A DNA stretch of 64,000 bases from Pelomonas sp047654805 (lineage in GTDB: Bacteria > Pseudomonadota > Gammaproteobacteria > Burkholderiales > Burkholderiaceae_C): assembly GCF_047654805.1 (NCBI RefSeq), contig NZ_JASGIV010000001.1, positions 4,030,001 through 4,094,000 on the forward strand, written 5' to 3'. The notes beneath the pieces are model-generated. The model had not been told where the DNA came from. It did not search any database and saw nothing but the letters and a program-made list of their open reading frames with translations. Shown here in pieces: positions 48,859 through 57,990 of the stretch (its first letter is position 1; the number at the start of each line of letters is the position of its first letter). The position numbers and the translations under genes were made by a program.

Positions 48859-51800
48859 ATGCCACGTTTCCGTCTGGCCGCCCTTTCGGCCACGACCGCT
48901 TTGCTTGCTGCCGCGAGCACCGCCGCCTGGGCCGGCGCCGCCGGCTTCTACCGTCAGCCCGCCCTTCAAGGCGAGCAGATCTACCTCGTCGCCGAGGGTG
49001 ACGTATGGCGCGTCGGCCTGGCCGGCGGCGAGGCCCAGCGGCTGACCACTCACCCGGGCCAGGAAAACCAGCCCGCCGTGTCGCCCGACGGTCGCTGGCT
49101 GGCATTCACGGCGCAGTACGACGGCGGCACCGAGATCTACCTGATGCCCGCCACAGGCGGCGTGCCCAAGCGCCTGACCTGGGAAGGCGGCGGCATGCGC
49201 GTCTGGGGCTTCACGGCCAAGGACGAAATCCTCTACACCAGCCTTGACGCCCGCCCCGGTTCGCAGCTCTTCGTGTTGGACGTGAAGACCGGCCAGCGCC
49301 GCCAGTTGCCCGTAGGCCAGGCCAGCGACGCCGCGCTGAGCGCAGATGGCAAGACCCTGTACTTCACCCGCAGCGGCCTGCGCAGCGACAACGCGCGCCA
49401 GTACCGCGGCGGTGCCATCGCACGGCTGTGGGCGCTGGACCTGAACAGCAATGCCGAGGCACGGCCGCTGCTTGCCGAAGGCAACAACGACCGCCGGCCG
49501 CTGCCCTATCGCATTGGTGGGGCGGAGCGCATCGCCTTCCTGTCAGACCGCGACGGCACGGTCAACCTCTGGTCGGTCAACGCCCAAGGCGGCGACCTGC
49601 GCCAGCACACCACGCACAAGGGATGGGACATCCGCCATGCGTCCATCGACGGCAGCAGCGTCGTCTACGCGCTCGGGGCCGACCTCTACCTCGTCGATCT
49701 GGCGCAATCCGCCACGCCACGCAAGCTGGACGTGACACTGGGCGGTGACTTCGACCAGCAGCGCGAGCGCTGGATCAAGAAGCCGCAGGACTTCCTCGTC
49801 GACACGGCCTTCGCACCCAACGGCGAGCGTGTGCTGCTGTCAGCCCGGGGCCATCTCGCAACGCAGGGCGTGCAGCAATTGCGCCGTGCGGAGCTGCCGC
49901 AACCGGCCGACGGCCGCTGCAAGCAAGCCGAGTTCACCAGCGACAGCAAGAGCGTGCTGGCGTTCTGCGACTTCAGCGGCGAGCAGGAGGTCTGGCGCTT
50001 TGCCGCCAACGGCAGCGGCCGGCCCGAGCGCCTCACCAGCGGCGGCGCGATGCAGCGCCGAGCGATGCTGCCGTCGCCGGATGGCAAATGGCTGGCGCAT
50101 ACGGACAAGGAAGGGCGCATCTGGCTCACGGACCTGAAGGCCCCCGCTGGCAAGGGCGCGACGCGCGAGCTCGGCCGTGGCAAGCTGCCCGGCGTGCCCG
50201 ATCTGCAGGCTTGGAGTCCCGACAGCCAGACGCTGGCCTGGACGCTGCCTCTGCGCAATGCCAACCGCGAGCAGTTGCAACTGCACCATCTGCCCGACGG
50301 CCGCACACACACTCTGACCAGCGATCGCTACGAAAGTGGCAGCGCCACGTTCAGCCCCGATGGCCAGTGGCTCTACCTCGCGTCGGCCCGCAACTTCCAG
50401 ACCACCGGCAACGGTTCTCCCTGGGGTGACCGCAACACGGGGCCCTTCTTCGGCTTCCGCACCAAGCTCTACGCGCTGGCGCTGCAACCGGGCCTGCGCT
50501 CGCCGTTCGCGCCCAAGGACGAGCTCGAGTCCGCCACCGAGAAGAAGGCCGAGGAGCAGCGCGCGCAGGACCGCAAGGCCACCGACAAGGAACCGGCCGA
50601 ACGCAAGCCCGACGACAAGGACAAGAAACCGGAAGACAAGAAGCCGGCCAGGCCGGCCATCGTCTTCGAGGGGCTGGCCGAGCGCCTGTACGAGTTGCCC
50701 GTGCCGGCCGGCAACTACCGTGCGCTTCGCGCCGAGAGCAAGCGACTGTGGTTCCTGGACCGTGACTTGGACGGCAAGAGCCAGCTCAGATCCATCGCCA
50801 TCGACAACCAGGGCGGCTCGGCCGAGATCCTGGCAAGCGACGTGCGCACCTACGACGTCAGCGCCGACGGCAAGAAGTTGATGGTGGTTCGCAACGCCAG
50901 CGGCGGTGCAGCGCCGGAGGTGCTCATCGTGGACGCCGCGCCCAAGCTGCCGGCCGAGCTTGGCAAGTCGCAGGTGCGCTGGAGCGACTGGCAGATCGCC
51001 ACGCAGCCGCGCGCCGAGTGGAAGCAGATGTTCGCCGACGCCTGGCGCATGCACCGCGACCACTTCTACGACAAGGACATGCACGGCGTCGACTGGGCGG
51101 CCGTACGCGCCAAGTACGAACCGCTCGTGGACCGCGTGACCGATCGTTTCGAGCTGGCCGAGCTGATGGCCCAAATGGTGGGCGAAGTAAGTGCGCTGCA
51201 CAGCCAGATCGGCGCGGGTGACACCAGGACCGCGCCTGACGAACCGGGCCTGGCCGGCCTGGGCGGGCGCTTCTCCAAGGCGCCGGACGGCTGGCGCATT
51301 GACGCCATCTACGGCCATGAGGCCGAACTGCCGTCCGAGGCGCCACCGCTTGCCGCGGCCAGCGTCAACCTGAAGGTGGGCGACATCATCACAGCCATCA
51401 ACGGCCGCGCCACCGCCGATGCGCCGCACATCCTGGAACAACTGCGCGGTCAGGCCGGCCGCCAGGTGTTGCTGGACGTGCGGCTGGCCGACGGCAAGAC
51501 GGTGCAACGCATCGTCACGCCGGTGACGCAGATGCGAGAGAACCAGCTGCGCTACAACGATTGGCGCGTCAGCCGGGCCCGTGCCGTCGAGCAGGCGGCC
51601 CAGGGCCGCATCGGCTACGTGCATCTGCGCGCGATGGGGCCGGCTGACATTGCCGACTTCGTGCGCGAGTTCTACGCCGCCAGTGACCGCGACGGCCTCA
51701 TCATCGACGTGCGCTACAACAACGGCGGCAATATCGACAGCTGGATTCTGGAGAAGCTGCTGCGCCGCGCCTGGGCCTTCTGGCAGCCACGCTCGCCCGC

Positions 51801-52221
51801 CGGCACGCCGGTCAACCCCAACATGCAAAACGTCTATCGCGGCCACACCGTGGTGCTGATGAACGAGGACACCTACAGCGACGGCGAGACCTTCGCCGAG
51901 GGCTTCAAGCGCCTCAAGCTCGGCCCGGTCATCGGCAAGCGCAGCTCGGGTGCGGGCGTGTGGCTGTCGGACCAAAACCGCCTCATCGACAACGGCATCA
52001 TGCGTGCCGCCGAGACGGGACAGATCGATGCCGAGGGCCGCTTCCTCATCGAGGGCGTGGGCGTGACGCCGGATATCGACGTCGACAACCCGCCACGTGC
52101 CACCTTCTTGGGCCAGGACGCGCAGTTGGACGCTGCGATCGCGGAGCTGAAGAAACGCATCGCCGAGCAGCCCGTTCCGGTCGTGAAGCCGGGGCCTTAC
52201 CTGAGGCCGGTGAAGCCGTGA
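48859..52221 (+). CDS. Secreted tricorn-like protease (S41 family)
   Basis: 1120 residues with a signal peptide (AAASTAAWAGA). The order matches archaeal tricorn: a WD40/PD40-like beta-propeller region (about 35-545), a highly charged Lys/Glu/Asp-rich linker (about 553-600), a second propeller part, the tricorn core, a PDZ domain (about 800-880) and the S41 catalytic domain. Catalytic residues inferred by spacing are His781 (SALHSQIGAGD), Ser1007-Asp1008 (EDTYSDGE) and Glu1065 (LIEGVGVTPD); the Ser-Glu distance of 58 equals that in Thermoplasma tricorn. It would degrade oligopeptides in the periplasm or outside. The ribosome site is GAGGAG. Confidence 0.92.
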   Translation: MPRFRLAALSATTALLAAASTAAWAGAAGFYRQPALQGEQIYLVAEGDVWRVGLAGGEAQRLTTHPGQENQPAVSPDGRWLAFTAQYDGGTEIYLMPATGGVPKRLTWEGGGMRVWGFTAKDEILYTSLDARPGSQLFVLDVKTGQRRQLPVGQASDAALSADGKTLYFTRSGLRSDNARQYRGGAIARLWALDLNSNAEARPLLAEGNNDRRPLPYRIGGAERIAFLSDRDGTVNLWSVNAQGGDLRQHTTHKGWDIRHASIDGSSVVYALGADLYLVDLAQSATPRKLDVTLGGDFDQQRERWIKKPQDFLVDTAFAPNGERVLLSARGHLATQGVQQLRRAELPQPADGRCKQAEFTSDSKSVLAFCDFSGEQEVWRFAANGSGRPERLTSGGAMQRRAMLPSPDGKWLAHTDKEGRIWLTDLKAPAGKGATRELGRGKLPGVPDLQAWSPDSQTLAWTLPLRNANREQLQLHHLPDGRTHTLTSDRYESGSATFSPDGQWLYLASARNFQTTGNGSPWGDRNTGPFFGFRTKLYALALQPGLRSPFAPKDELESATEKKAEEQRAQDRKATDKEPAERKPDDKDKKPEDKKPARPAIVFEGLAERLYELPVPAGNYRALRAESKRLWFLDRDLDGKSQLRSIAIDNQGGSAEILASDVRTYDVSADGKKLMVVRNASGGAAPEVLIVDAAPKLPAELGKSQVRWSDWQIATQPRAEWKQMFADAWRMHRDHFYDKDMHGVDWAAVRAKYEPLVDRVTDRFELAELMAQMVGEVSALHSQIGAGDTRTAPDEPGLAGLGGRFSKAPDGWRIDAIYGHEAELPSEAPPLAAASVNLKVGDIITAINGRATADAPHILEQLRGQAGRQVLLDVRLADGKTVQRIVTPVTQMRENQLRYNDWRVSRARAVEQAAQGRIGYVHLRAMGPADIADFVREFYAASDRDGLIIDVRYNNGGNIDSWILEKLLRRAWAFWQPRSPAGTPVNPNMQNVYRGHTVVLMNEDTYSDGETFAEGFKRLKLGPVIGKRSSGAGVWLSDQNRLIDNGIMRAAETGQIDAEGRFLIEGVGVTPDIDVDNPPRATFLGQDAQLDAAIAELKKRIAEQPVPVVKPGPYLRPVKP

Positions 52222-52227
52222 ACCAAC

Positions 52228-52257
52228 AAGGGAGGCCTCGGCCTCCCTTTGTTTTTC
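52228..52257 (+). terminator. Rho-independent terminator after the tricorn-like gene
   Basis: AAGGGAGGC and GCCTCCCTT with a 4-base loop, then TGTTTTTC. It also faces the convergent AI-2E-family gene. Confidence 0.85.
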
Positions 52258-52261
52258 GGGG

Positions 52262-53557
52262 TCATGGCCCAAGCAGCTCCCCGACCGGCTTCAGGTCGTC
52301 CACGTGGTCGCACACGGACTTGACGACCAGCAGGATGGGCACGCCCAGCAGCAACCCCCACACGCCCCACAGCCAGCCGAATACCAGTACCGCGACGAAC
52401 ACGGCGACCGGGCTCATCTTGCTGGCACGCCCCGTCCACCAGGGCGTCAGCACGTTGCCGGCCATGGCATGGATGAGCAGTGACACGCCGCCCGCTGCCA
52501 GTGCCATCTCCAGCGTGCCGAACTGCACCAGCGCGACGATGGCGGCCCCTCCGCTCAGCACAGCGGCGCCCACATACGGTACGAGGTTGGTGAGCCCCGC
52601 GGCCAGGCCCCAGGCACCGGCGTTGGACAGCCCAAGCATCATGAAGGCGAAGCCGGTGCACACGCCCACCACAACGCTCACGCCCAGTTGCACGAGCAGA
52701 TAGCGCTGAATCTGGTAGGTGATCTCGTCCAGCGTCTCCACGGTCACCTTCTTCTGTGTGAAGCTCTTGCCGGCGAGCTTCACCATCTTGCGCCTGAAGC
52801 TGCTGCCCGAAGCGAGGATGAACAGCGCCATCAGCAGCACGATGGACAGCTTGGTCAGGAATGACACAGCCCCCAGCGTGCCCGTCACTAGATAGCTGCG
52901 CACGTCGATCGAATGCTCGGGCGGAGTTGCCAGTGGTGGGTTCCTGGCCGGATTGCGCGCCGGCGCGGACCTCGAAGCGCTGGACGGCGCGGGGGCGCCA
53001 GACGATGCGCTCGTCGACGCTGCAACGCTGGCGGCGGCCGTCAGATCGTCCGCGGCCAGGCGCACGCGTTCCAGCGTCGACTCACGGCCCGCGATTCGCT
53101 GCGAGATCTCCCGCACCCGCTGCGTGACGGCCGGCACGGTGTCGATCAGCGCGTCCACCTGCCCGCCCAGCGCGGAGGCGCCCCAGGACAGCATGCCCAC
53201 GATGGCGCACAGCAGGGCTGTCGCACCCAACGCGCGCGGCACGCGCAGCCGCTGCAGCCTCGACACCAGAGGCGCCAACGCATAGCTGAGGATGACGCCC
53301 GACAGGATGGGCGCCATCACGTCCCGCGACCATTGCAGCGCGTAAAGGCTCAGGATGGTTGCGATGACGGCCAGCGACAGGCCGCGCACATCCACCGGCA
53401 TGTGCAACATCACGCGTCGCTGCTCGGCCGACACCGGCGGCCCGGGAGGGGCATGCACCTCAGGCGCCACGACCGCCGACGCGTCCCCCGATCGCTCGAC
53501 GCCCGCGTCACCGCCCGCCACGGGAGAGCCCTCCTGCCCCAACTGAGGATCCGACAT
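52262..53557 (-). CDS. AI-2E family transporter (PF01594 permease)
   Basis: 431 residues with about seven membrane helices. The N-terminal 45 residues are soluble, then paired helices (about 60-130), a region of coiled-coil type (about 130-170) with an unusual Ala/Ser/Pro-rich insert (about 172-215), and the C-terminal five-helix part with TNLVPYVGA and GVWGLLLGVP, which are family hallmarks. Members include TqsA (autoinducer-2 exporter) and Na+/H+ antiporters; the substrate here is unknown. Monocistronic. Confidence 0.88.
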   Translation of the reverse strand: MSDPQLGQEGSPVAGGDAGVERSGDASAVVAPEVHAPPGPPVSAEQRRVMLHMPVDVRGLSLAVIATILSLYALQWSRDVMAPILSGVILSYALAPLVSRLQRLRVPRALGATALLCAIVGMLSWGASALGGQVDALIDTVPAVTQRVREISQRIAGRESTLERVRLAADDLTAAASVAASTSASSGAPAPSSASRSAPARNPARNPPLATPPEHSIDVRSYLVTGTLGAVSFLTKLSIVLLMALFILASGSSFRRKMVKLAGKSFTQKKVTVETLDEITYQIQRYLLVQLGVSVVVGVCTGFAFMMLGLSNAGAWGLAAGLTNLVPYVGAAVLSGGAAIVALVQFGTLEMALAAGGVSLLIHAMAGNVLTPWWTGRASKMSPVAVFVAVLVFGWLWGVWGLLLGVPILLVVKSVCDHVDDLKPVGELLGP

Positions 53558-53705
53558 TGCCGCCCCCTTGAAGTTGGTTCATTGTGGGAGAGGCAAAACC
53601 TCCGTGGACACGGACGGCAAGAAATCGGACACGGCTGACAAGGCGGCTTCCTGCACGCCTTCAGGCGGATCGGGTCATCCGCAGGGCCGACGGACAATCC
53701 GCTGC

Positions 53706-54044
53706 ATGCCGCCGCGCCGACAGCCCCGCGATCACCATCACGTCTACGTCGTGCTGTTGTCCGAGCAAGTGTGGAACGAGCCCGCCTTCCGCAAGGCCAA
53801 CCCCCAGCATGACGTGGTCAAGCCGTGCCTCTACGTAGGCATGACCGGCCTGGACCCCGACCTGCGATTCGACAGGCACATGGCCGGCGTACAGGCCAAC
53901 CGCTTCGTGCTGAAGTACGGCGTGCGCCTGGTGCCAGAGCTCTACGAGTTCTACAACCCCATGCCATACGGCGCCGCCTGCGAGCTGGAAGTGGAGCTGG
54001 CCATCGGGCTGAGGGAGGCGGGCTACGCGGTCTGGCAGGCCTAG
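53706..54044 (+). CDS. Small GIY-YIG-like protein, conserved hypothetical
   Basis: 112 residues. The order of motifs fits the GIY-YIG nuclease fold: HVYVV (12-16, in place of GIY), CLYVGMT (41-47, in place of YIG), Arg54 and His58 (DLRFDRHMAG), and Glu93/Glu95 later as candidates for the catalytic acid. No other domain is present. Members could repair or restrict DNA, but many are uncharacterised. The ATG at 53706 begins the recognisable region; the frame extends to 53568. It is isolated between two minus-strand genes. Confidence 0.7.
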   Translation: MPPRRQPRDHHHVYVVLLSEQVWNEPAFRKANPQHDVVKPCLYVGMTGLDPDLRFDRHMAGVQANRFVLKYGVRLVPELYEFYNPMPYGAACELEVELAIGLREAGYAVWQA

Positions 54045-54059
54045 CGCCGCCGCGTCGCC

Positions 54060-55286
54060 TCAGCTCAGCACGACCCGCGCGAACTTGCGCTTGCCGACTT
54101 GAAGCACATGCTCACCGGCGTCGAGCTTCAGGCTCTTGTCTGAAATCACCTCGCCCGAGCGGCGCACGCCGCTCTGCTCGATCATGCGCAGACCTTCGCT
54201 CGTCGACGCGACGAGGCCGGCCGCCTTCAGCACCTGGGCGATGCCCATGGGCGCGCCACTCAACCGCACTTCCGGAATCTCGTCCGGAATGCCGCCCTTG
54301 GCCCTGTTGTTGAAATCGGCCTCGGCCGCATCTGCCGCCGCCGCGCTGTGGAATCGCGCCGTGATCTCCTTGGCCAGCATGACCTTGGCGTCCTTGGGGT
54401 TGCGTCCCCCCTCCACCTCGGCCTTGAGTGCAGCAATCTCGACGATGGACTTGAAGGAGAGCAGCTCGAACCACTTCCACATCTGCACATCGCTGATCGA
54501 CAGGATCTTGGCGAACATGCTGTTGGCCGGCTCCGTGATGCCGACGTAGTTGTTCTTGGACTTGGACATCTTCTCGACGCCGTCCAGCCCCTCCAGCAGC
54601 GGCATGGTCAGGATGCACTGCGGCTCCTGGCCGTATTCCTGCTGCAGATGGCGCCCCATCAGCAGATTGAACTTCTGGTCCGTACCGCCCAGCTCCAGGT
54701 CGCTTCTCAGCGCGACGGAGTCATACCCCTGCATCAGCGGGTAGAGGAACTCGTGCACCGAGATGGGCGTGTTGCTCTGGAAGCGCTTGGTGAAGTCGTC
54801 ACGCTCCATCATGCGGGCCACGGTGTACTTGCTGGCCAGCTGGATCATGCCGGCCGCCCCCAGCGGCTCACTCCATTCGGAGTTGTAGCGAATCTCCGTA
54901 CGCGCCGGGTCCAGCACCAGCTTGGCCTGGGCGTAGTAGGTCTCGGCGTTGGCCAGCACCTGCTCCTTGGTCAGTGGCGGGCGAGTCGCGTTGCGACCCG
55001 AGGGGTCGCCAATCAGCGAGGTGAAATCGCCGATCAGAAAGATGACCTCGTGGCCCAGGTCCTGCAGCTGGCGCATCTTGTTCAGCACCACGGTATGGCC
55101 GACATGGATGTCCGGCGCCGTCGGATCCAAGCCCAACTTGATGCGCAGGGGCACGCCCGTCGCAGCCGAACGTGCCAGCTTCTTCGTCCATTCGGCCTCG
55201 GGCAGCAGCTCGTCGACGCCACGGCGCGTGATGGCCAGGGCCTCAAGAACGGCATCGGTGACGGGAAATTGGGGAGCGTCGGACAT
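54060..55286 (-). CDS. tyrS: Tyrosyl-tRNA synthetase
   Basis: 408 residues. Charges tRNA-Tyr. Class I signatures HVGH (61-64) and KMSKS (239-243) are intact, as is the Tyr-binding DLELGGTDQKFNLL, and a C-terminal S4-like RNA-binding domain (about 340-408) ends VGKRKFARVVLS. It has no clear Shine-Dalgarno; instead a perfect hairpin sits just upstream of the start. Confidence 0.97.
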   Translation of the reverse strand: MSDAPQFPVTDAVLEALAITRRGVDELLPEAEWTKKLARSAATGVPLRIKLGLDPTAPDIHVGHTVVLNKMRQLQDLGHEVIFLIGDFTSLIGDPSGRNATRPPLTKEQVLANAETYYAQAKLVLDPARTEIRYNSEWSEPLGAAGMIQLASKYTVARMMERDDFTKRFQSNTPISVHEFLYPLMQGYDSVALRSDLELGGTDQKFNLLMGRHLQQEYGQEPQCILTMPLLEGLDGVEKMSKSKNNYVGITEPANSMFAKILSISDVQMWKWFELLSFKSIVEIAALKAEVEGGRNPKDAKVMLAKEITARFHSAAAADAAEADFNNRAKGGIPDEIPEVRLSGAPMGIAQVLKAAGLVASTSEGLRMIEQSGVRRSGEVISDKSLKLDAGEHVLQVGKRKFARVVLS

Positions 55287-55295
55287 GGCGCAGCG

Positions 55296-55316
55296 CGTTC
55301 GGCAACAAGCCGAACG
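55296..55316 (-). promoter_or_regulatory. Hairpin in the tyrS leader
   Basis: CGTTCGGC, a 5-base loop and GCCGAACG form a perfect 8-bp stem 9 bp upstream of the tyrS ATG. It may hide the ribosome site or bind a regulator; it lacks a T-run, so it is unlikely to be a terminator. Confidence 0.4.
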
Positions 55317-55498
55317 AAAGTGTTAAGTTATTGATCCATCGGGGTAAACCGGCATGCCGGGGAAGACAATGCCGTTAGAATTCACCCTTCGAATCGGGGG
55401 TGTTGCTTCAACACAACCGTCAGGATTTTAAGGCCGCCTTGTTGCTGGCCCTCGCGTGGAACCGGCCCAGCCGGGATTGCCCCAGCGACAACCCCGGG

Positions 55499-56896
55499 AT
55501 GCCGAGCGTGACCGCAGTCCAGAAACGTCTCCATCAGCTTCAAACGGCGCTGAAAAGCGCCGAAACCTTTGCCGCCAGGCATCCGCGCGCGCTGACCGCC
55601 ACAGTCGTCGGCACGCTGAGCTGTTTTGCAGTGACCGCCTTCGGCATCGCGCCGCTGGCGCCGGATGCCGCAGAACTGCCCCGTCGCACCCTGGTCGAGA
55701 CCGTGCCCATGGCCGACATCTCGAGCCAGCTCGACGAACTCGCCAGCCATGCCATCGGCCTGACCCGCGCCGAAGCCACGCGCTCCAGCGACACCCCGGA
55801 CAGCCTGCTCAAGCGCGCCGGCGCCTTCGACCCGGCTGCCGCCGCATTCCTGCGCACCGACCCGTTGGCCCGCCGCGTCTTCCAGGGCCGCGCCGGCAAG
55901 ATGGTCCACCTGACAGCCGACGCTTCGGGGCAGGTGCAGAAGATCGTCGTGCGCTTCCCCGCAGAGAAGGTCGAGCAGCAGGGCAGTCATTTCACCCGCC
56001 TCACCATCGCCCGCGACGGCGCACGCTTCAGCGCCAGCACCGAGACTGCGCCGCTGCAGGCCCAGGTGGCGCTGGGCAGCGGCACCATCCGCACCTCGCT
56101 GTTTGCCGCCACCGACGACGCCAACATCCCCGATGCCATCGCCTCTCAGATGGCCGACATGTTCTCCGGTGACATCGACTTTCACCGCGAGTTGCGCAAG
56201 GGCGACCGCTTCAGCATCGTCTACGAAGTACTGACCGCCGACGGGGAGCCTATCCAATGGGATGGCGGTGTCGGCCGCCTGCTGGCCGGGGAGTTCACGA
56301 ACAACGGCAAGACCTATTCGGCGGTCTATTTCAAGGATAGCGCCAGCGGCAAGGCCAGCTTCTACGGCTTCGATGGCCAGAGCAAGCGCCGTGCCTTCCT
56401 GTCCAGCCCGATGGAGTTCTCGCGCATCACGTCCGGCTTCGCGATGCGTTTCCATCCCATCATGCAGACCTGGCGCCAGCACAACGGCGTCGACTACGGT
56501 GCACCGACCGGCACGGCTGTGCGCTCCGTGGGCGACGGCACCGTCGAGGTGGCCGGCTGGCAGAACGGTTTCGGCAACGTCGTACAGGTGCGCCACAGCG
56601 GCGACCGCAGCACGGTCTACGCCCACCTCAGCAAGATCGACGTAAAGAAGGGCCAGCGCATCGAACAGGGGCAGCGCATCGGCGCTGTCGGCTCGACCGG
56701 CTGGGCCACCGGCCCGCATCTGCACTTCGAGTTCCGCGTTGGCGGCCGCCACATGGACCCGCGCGCCATCGCGCGTGCGTCCGAGGCCATCACCTTGCCA
56801 GGCTACGCCAGGGCGCAGTTCCAGCAGACCGTCGCCAGCGTCAAAACCCAGCTGGCCGTCGCCGAAACGATGGATGGTGTCTCTGCAGCCGACTGA
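55499..56896 (+). CDS. M23 family peptidoglycan endopeptidase (LysM-less, MepM/NlpD type)
   Basis: 465 residues. It cleaves peptidoglycan cross-links in the periplasm. An N-terminal membrane anchor or signal (about 38-58), a regulatory domain (about 80-290) and the LytM/M23 domain (about 300-440) with zinc ligands H328/D332 (HNGVDYG) and H407-L-H409. The metalloprotease motif set is complete, so it is likely active. The ATG at 55499 is preferred to a GTG at 55400; the ribosome site is weak. A TAGAAT box lies about 120 bp upstream. It overlaps anmK by 23 bp. Confidence 0.92.
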   Translation: MPSVTAVQKRLHQLQTALKSAETFAARHPRALTATVVGTLSCFAVTAFGIAPLAPDAAELPRRTLVETVPMADISSQLDELASHAIGLTRAEATRSSDTPDSLLKRAGAFDPAAAAFLRTDPLARRVFQGRAGKMVHLTADASGQVQKIVVRFPAEKVEQQGSHFTRLTIARDGARFSASTETAPLQAQVALGSGTIRTSLFAATDDANIPDAIASQMADMFSGDIDFHRELRKGDRFSIVYEVLTADGEPIQWDGGVGRLLAGEFTNNGKTYSAVYFKDSASGKASFYGFDGQSKRRAFLSSPMEFSRITSGFAMRFHPIMQTWRQHNGVDYGAPTGTAVRSVGDGTVEVAGWQNGFGNVVQVRHSGDRSTVYAHLSKIDVKKGQRIEQGQRIGAVGSTGWATGPHLHFEFRVGGRHMDPRAIARASEAITLPGYARAQFQQTVASVKTQLAVAETMDGVSAAD

Positions 56897-57989
56897 GCCG
56901 CGCCGGCTCTACATCGGGCTGATGTCGGGGACATCCCTCGACGGCGTTGACGGCGTGCTCTTCGACGTCGGCTCGCTGGCCGTCATCGGCCATGTGCACT
57001 CCCCCTTTCCCGCGGCGCTGCGCGACGAGCTGCTGGCGCTGAACACCCCTGGGGCCGATGAACTGCATCGCTCCGCACTGGCCGCCAACGCGGTGGCACG
57101 CGCCTATGCTGACGTCGTCTCGCAGTTGCTGGAGGCGACCTGCGTCCGGCGCGAGCAAGTAGCCGCCCTGGGCGCCCACGGCCAGACCGTGCGCCACCAG
57201 CCCGGCGGCTTCGATGGCTACACGACGCAGTTGCTGAACGGCGCGCTGCTGGCCGAGCAGGCCGGCATCGACGTGGTCTGCGATCTGCGCAGCCGCGACA
57301 TTGCCGCAGGCGGCCAGGGCGCGCCGCTGGTGCCAGCCTTCCATCGCGCCGTGTTCGGCATGCCGGACTGGGACGCCGCCGCGCTGAACCTCGGCGGCAT
57401 CAGCAACCTCAGCCTGCTCTTCGCCGACGGCCGTACCGGCGGCTTCGACTGCGGGCCGGCCAACTGCCTGATGGACGGCTGGATCGCCCGCCACCGCGGC
57501 CTCGCTTTTGACGCCGACGGTGCCTGGGCCGCCACCGGCCATGTGCTGCCGGATCTGCTGGCCGCGCTGCTGGCCGAGCCCTATTTCCAGTTGCCTGCGC
57601 CCAAGAGCACCGGCCGCGACCTTTTCCACCTGGCCTGGCTGGATGCGAAGCTCACGCCCGGGCTCGCCCCCGAGAACGTTCAGGCCACGCTGCTGGAACT
57701 CAGCGCCCGTTGCGTGGCGGACGACCTGAAGGCCCAGATGCCAGCCGCACGCACACTCATCGCCTGCGGCGGCGGTGCATTGAACGGTCGGCTGATGCGG
57801 CGCCTGGCGGAGCTGTTGCCGAGCGTCACCGTTCAGACCAGCGCGCAGCGCGGCCTACCGGTGGATCAGGTGGAAGCCGCCGCCTTCGCTTGGCTGGCGC
57901 ATCGTTTCGTCGAGCGACTGCCCGGCAATCTGCCAGCGGTCACTGGCGCCGCCGGACCGCGGCTGCTGGGGGCCCTCCACCCGGCCTAG
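56874..57989 (+). CDS. anmK: Anhydro-N-acetylmuramic acid kinase
   Basis: 371 residues. AnmK phosphorylates and opens 1,6-anhydro-MurNAc from cell-wall turnover. The ATP motif GLMSGTSLDGVDGVLFD (15-31), GAHGQTVRHQP, LGGISNLSLL and GFDCGPANCLMD are all typical. Overlap with the M23 peptidase gene (23 bp) suggests translational coupling, linking cell-wall cleavage and recycling. An ATG and GTG are both close to the start; I chose the ATG at 56874. Confidence 0.95.
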   Translation: MVSLQPTEPRRLYIGLMSGTSLDGVDGVLFDVGSLAVIGHVHSPFPAALRDELLALNTPGADELHRSALAANAVARAYADVVSQLLEATCVRREQVAALGAHGQTVRHQPGGFDGYTTQLLNGALLAEQAGIDVVCDLRSRDIAAGGQGAPLVPAFHRAVFGMPDWDAAALNLGGISNLSLLFADGRTGGFDCGPANCLMDGWIARHRGLAFDADGAWAATGHVLPDLLAALLAEPYFQLPAPKSTGRDLFHLAWLDAKLTPGLAPENVQATLLELSARCVADDLKAQMPAARTLIACGGGALNGRLMRRLAELLPSVTVQTSAQRGLPVDQVEAAAFAWLAHRFVERLPGNLPAVTGAAGPRLLGALHPA

Positions 57990-57990
57990 C

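Noticed and set aside
49840..52272. 810-codon open frame opposite the tricorn-like gene
   Set aside because: Antisense shadow; low-complexity His/Leu/Val composition and no recognisable motif.
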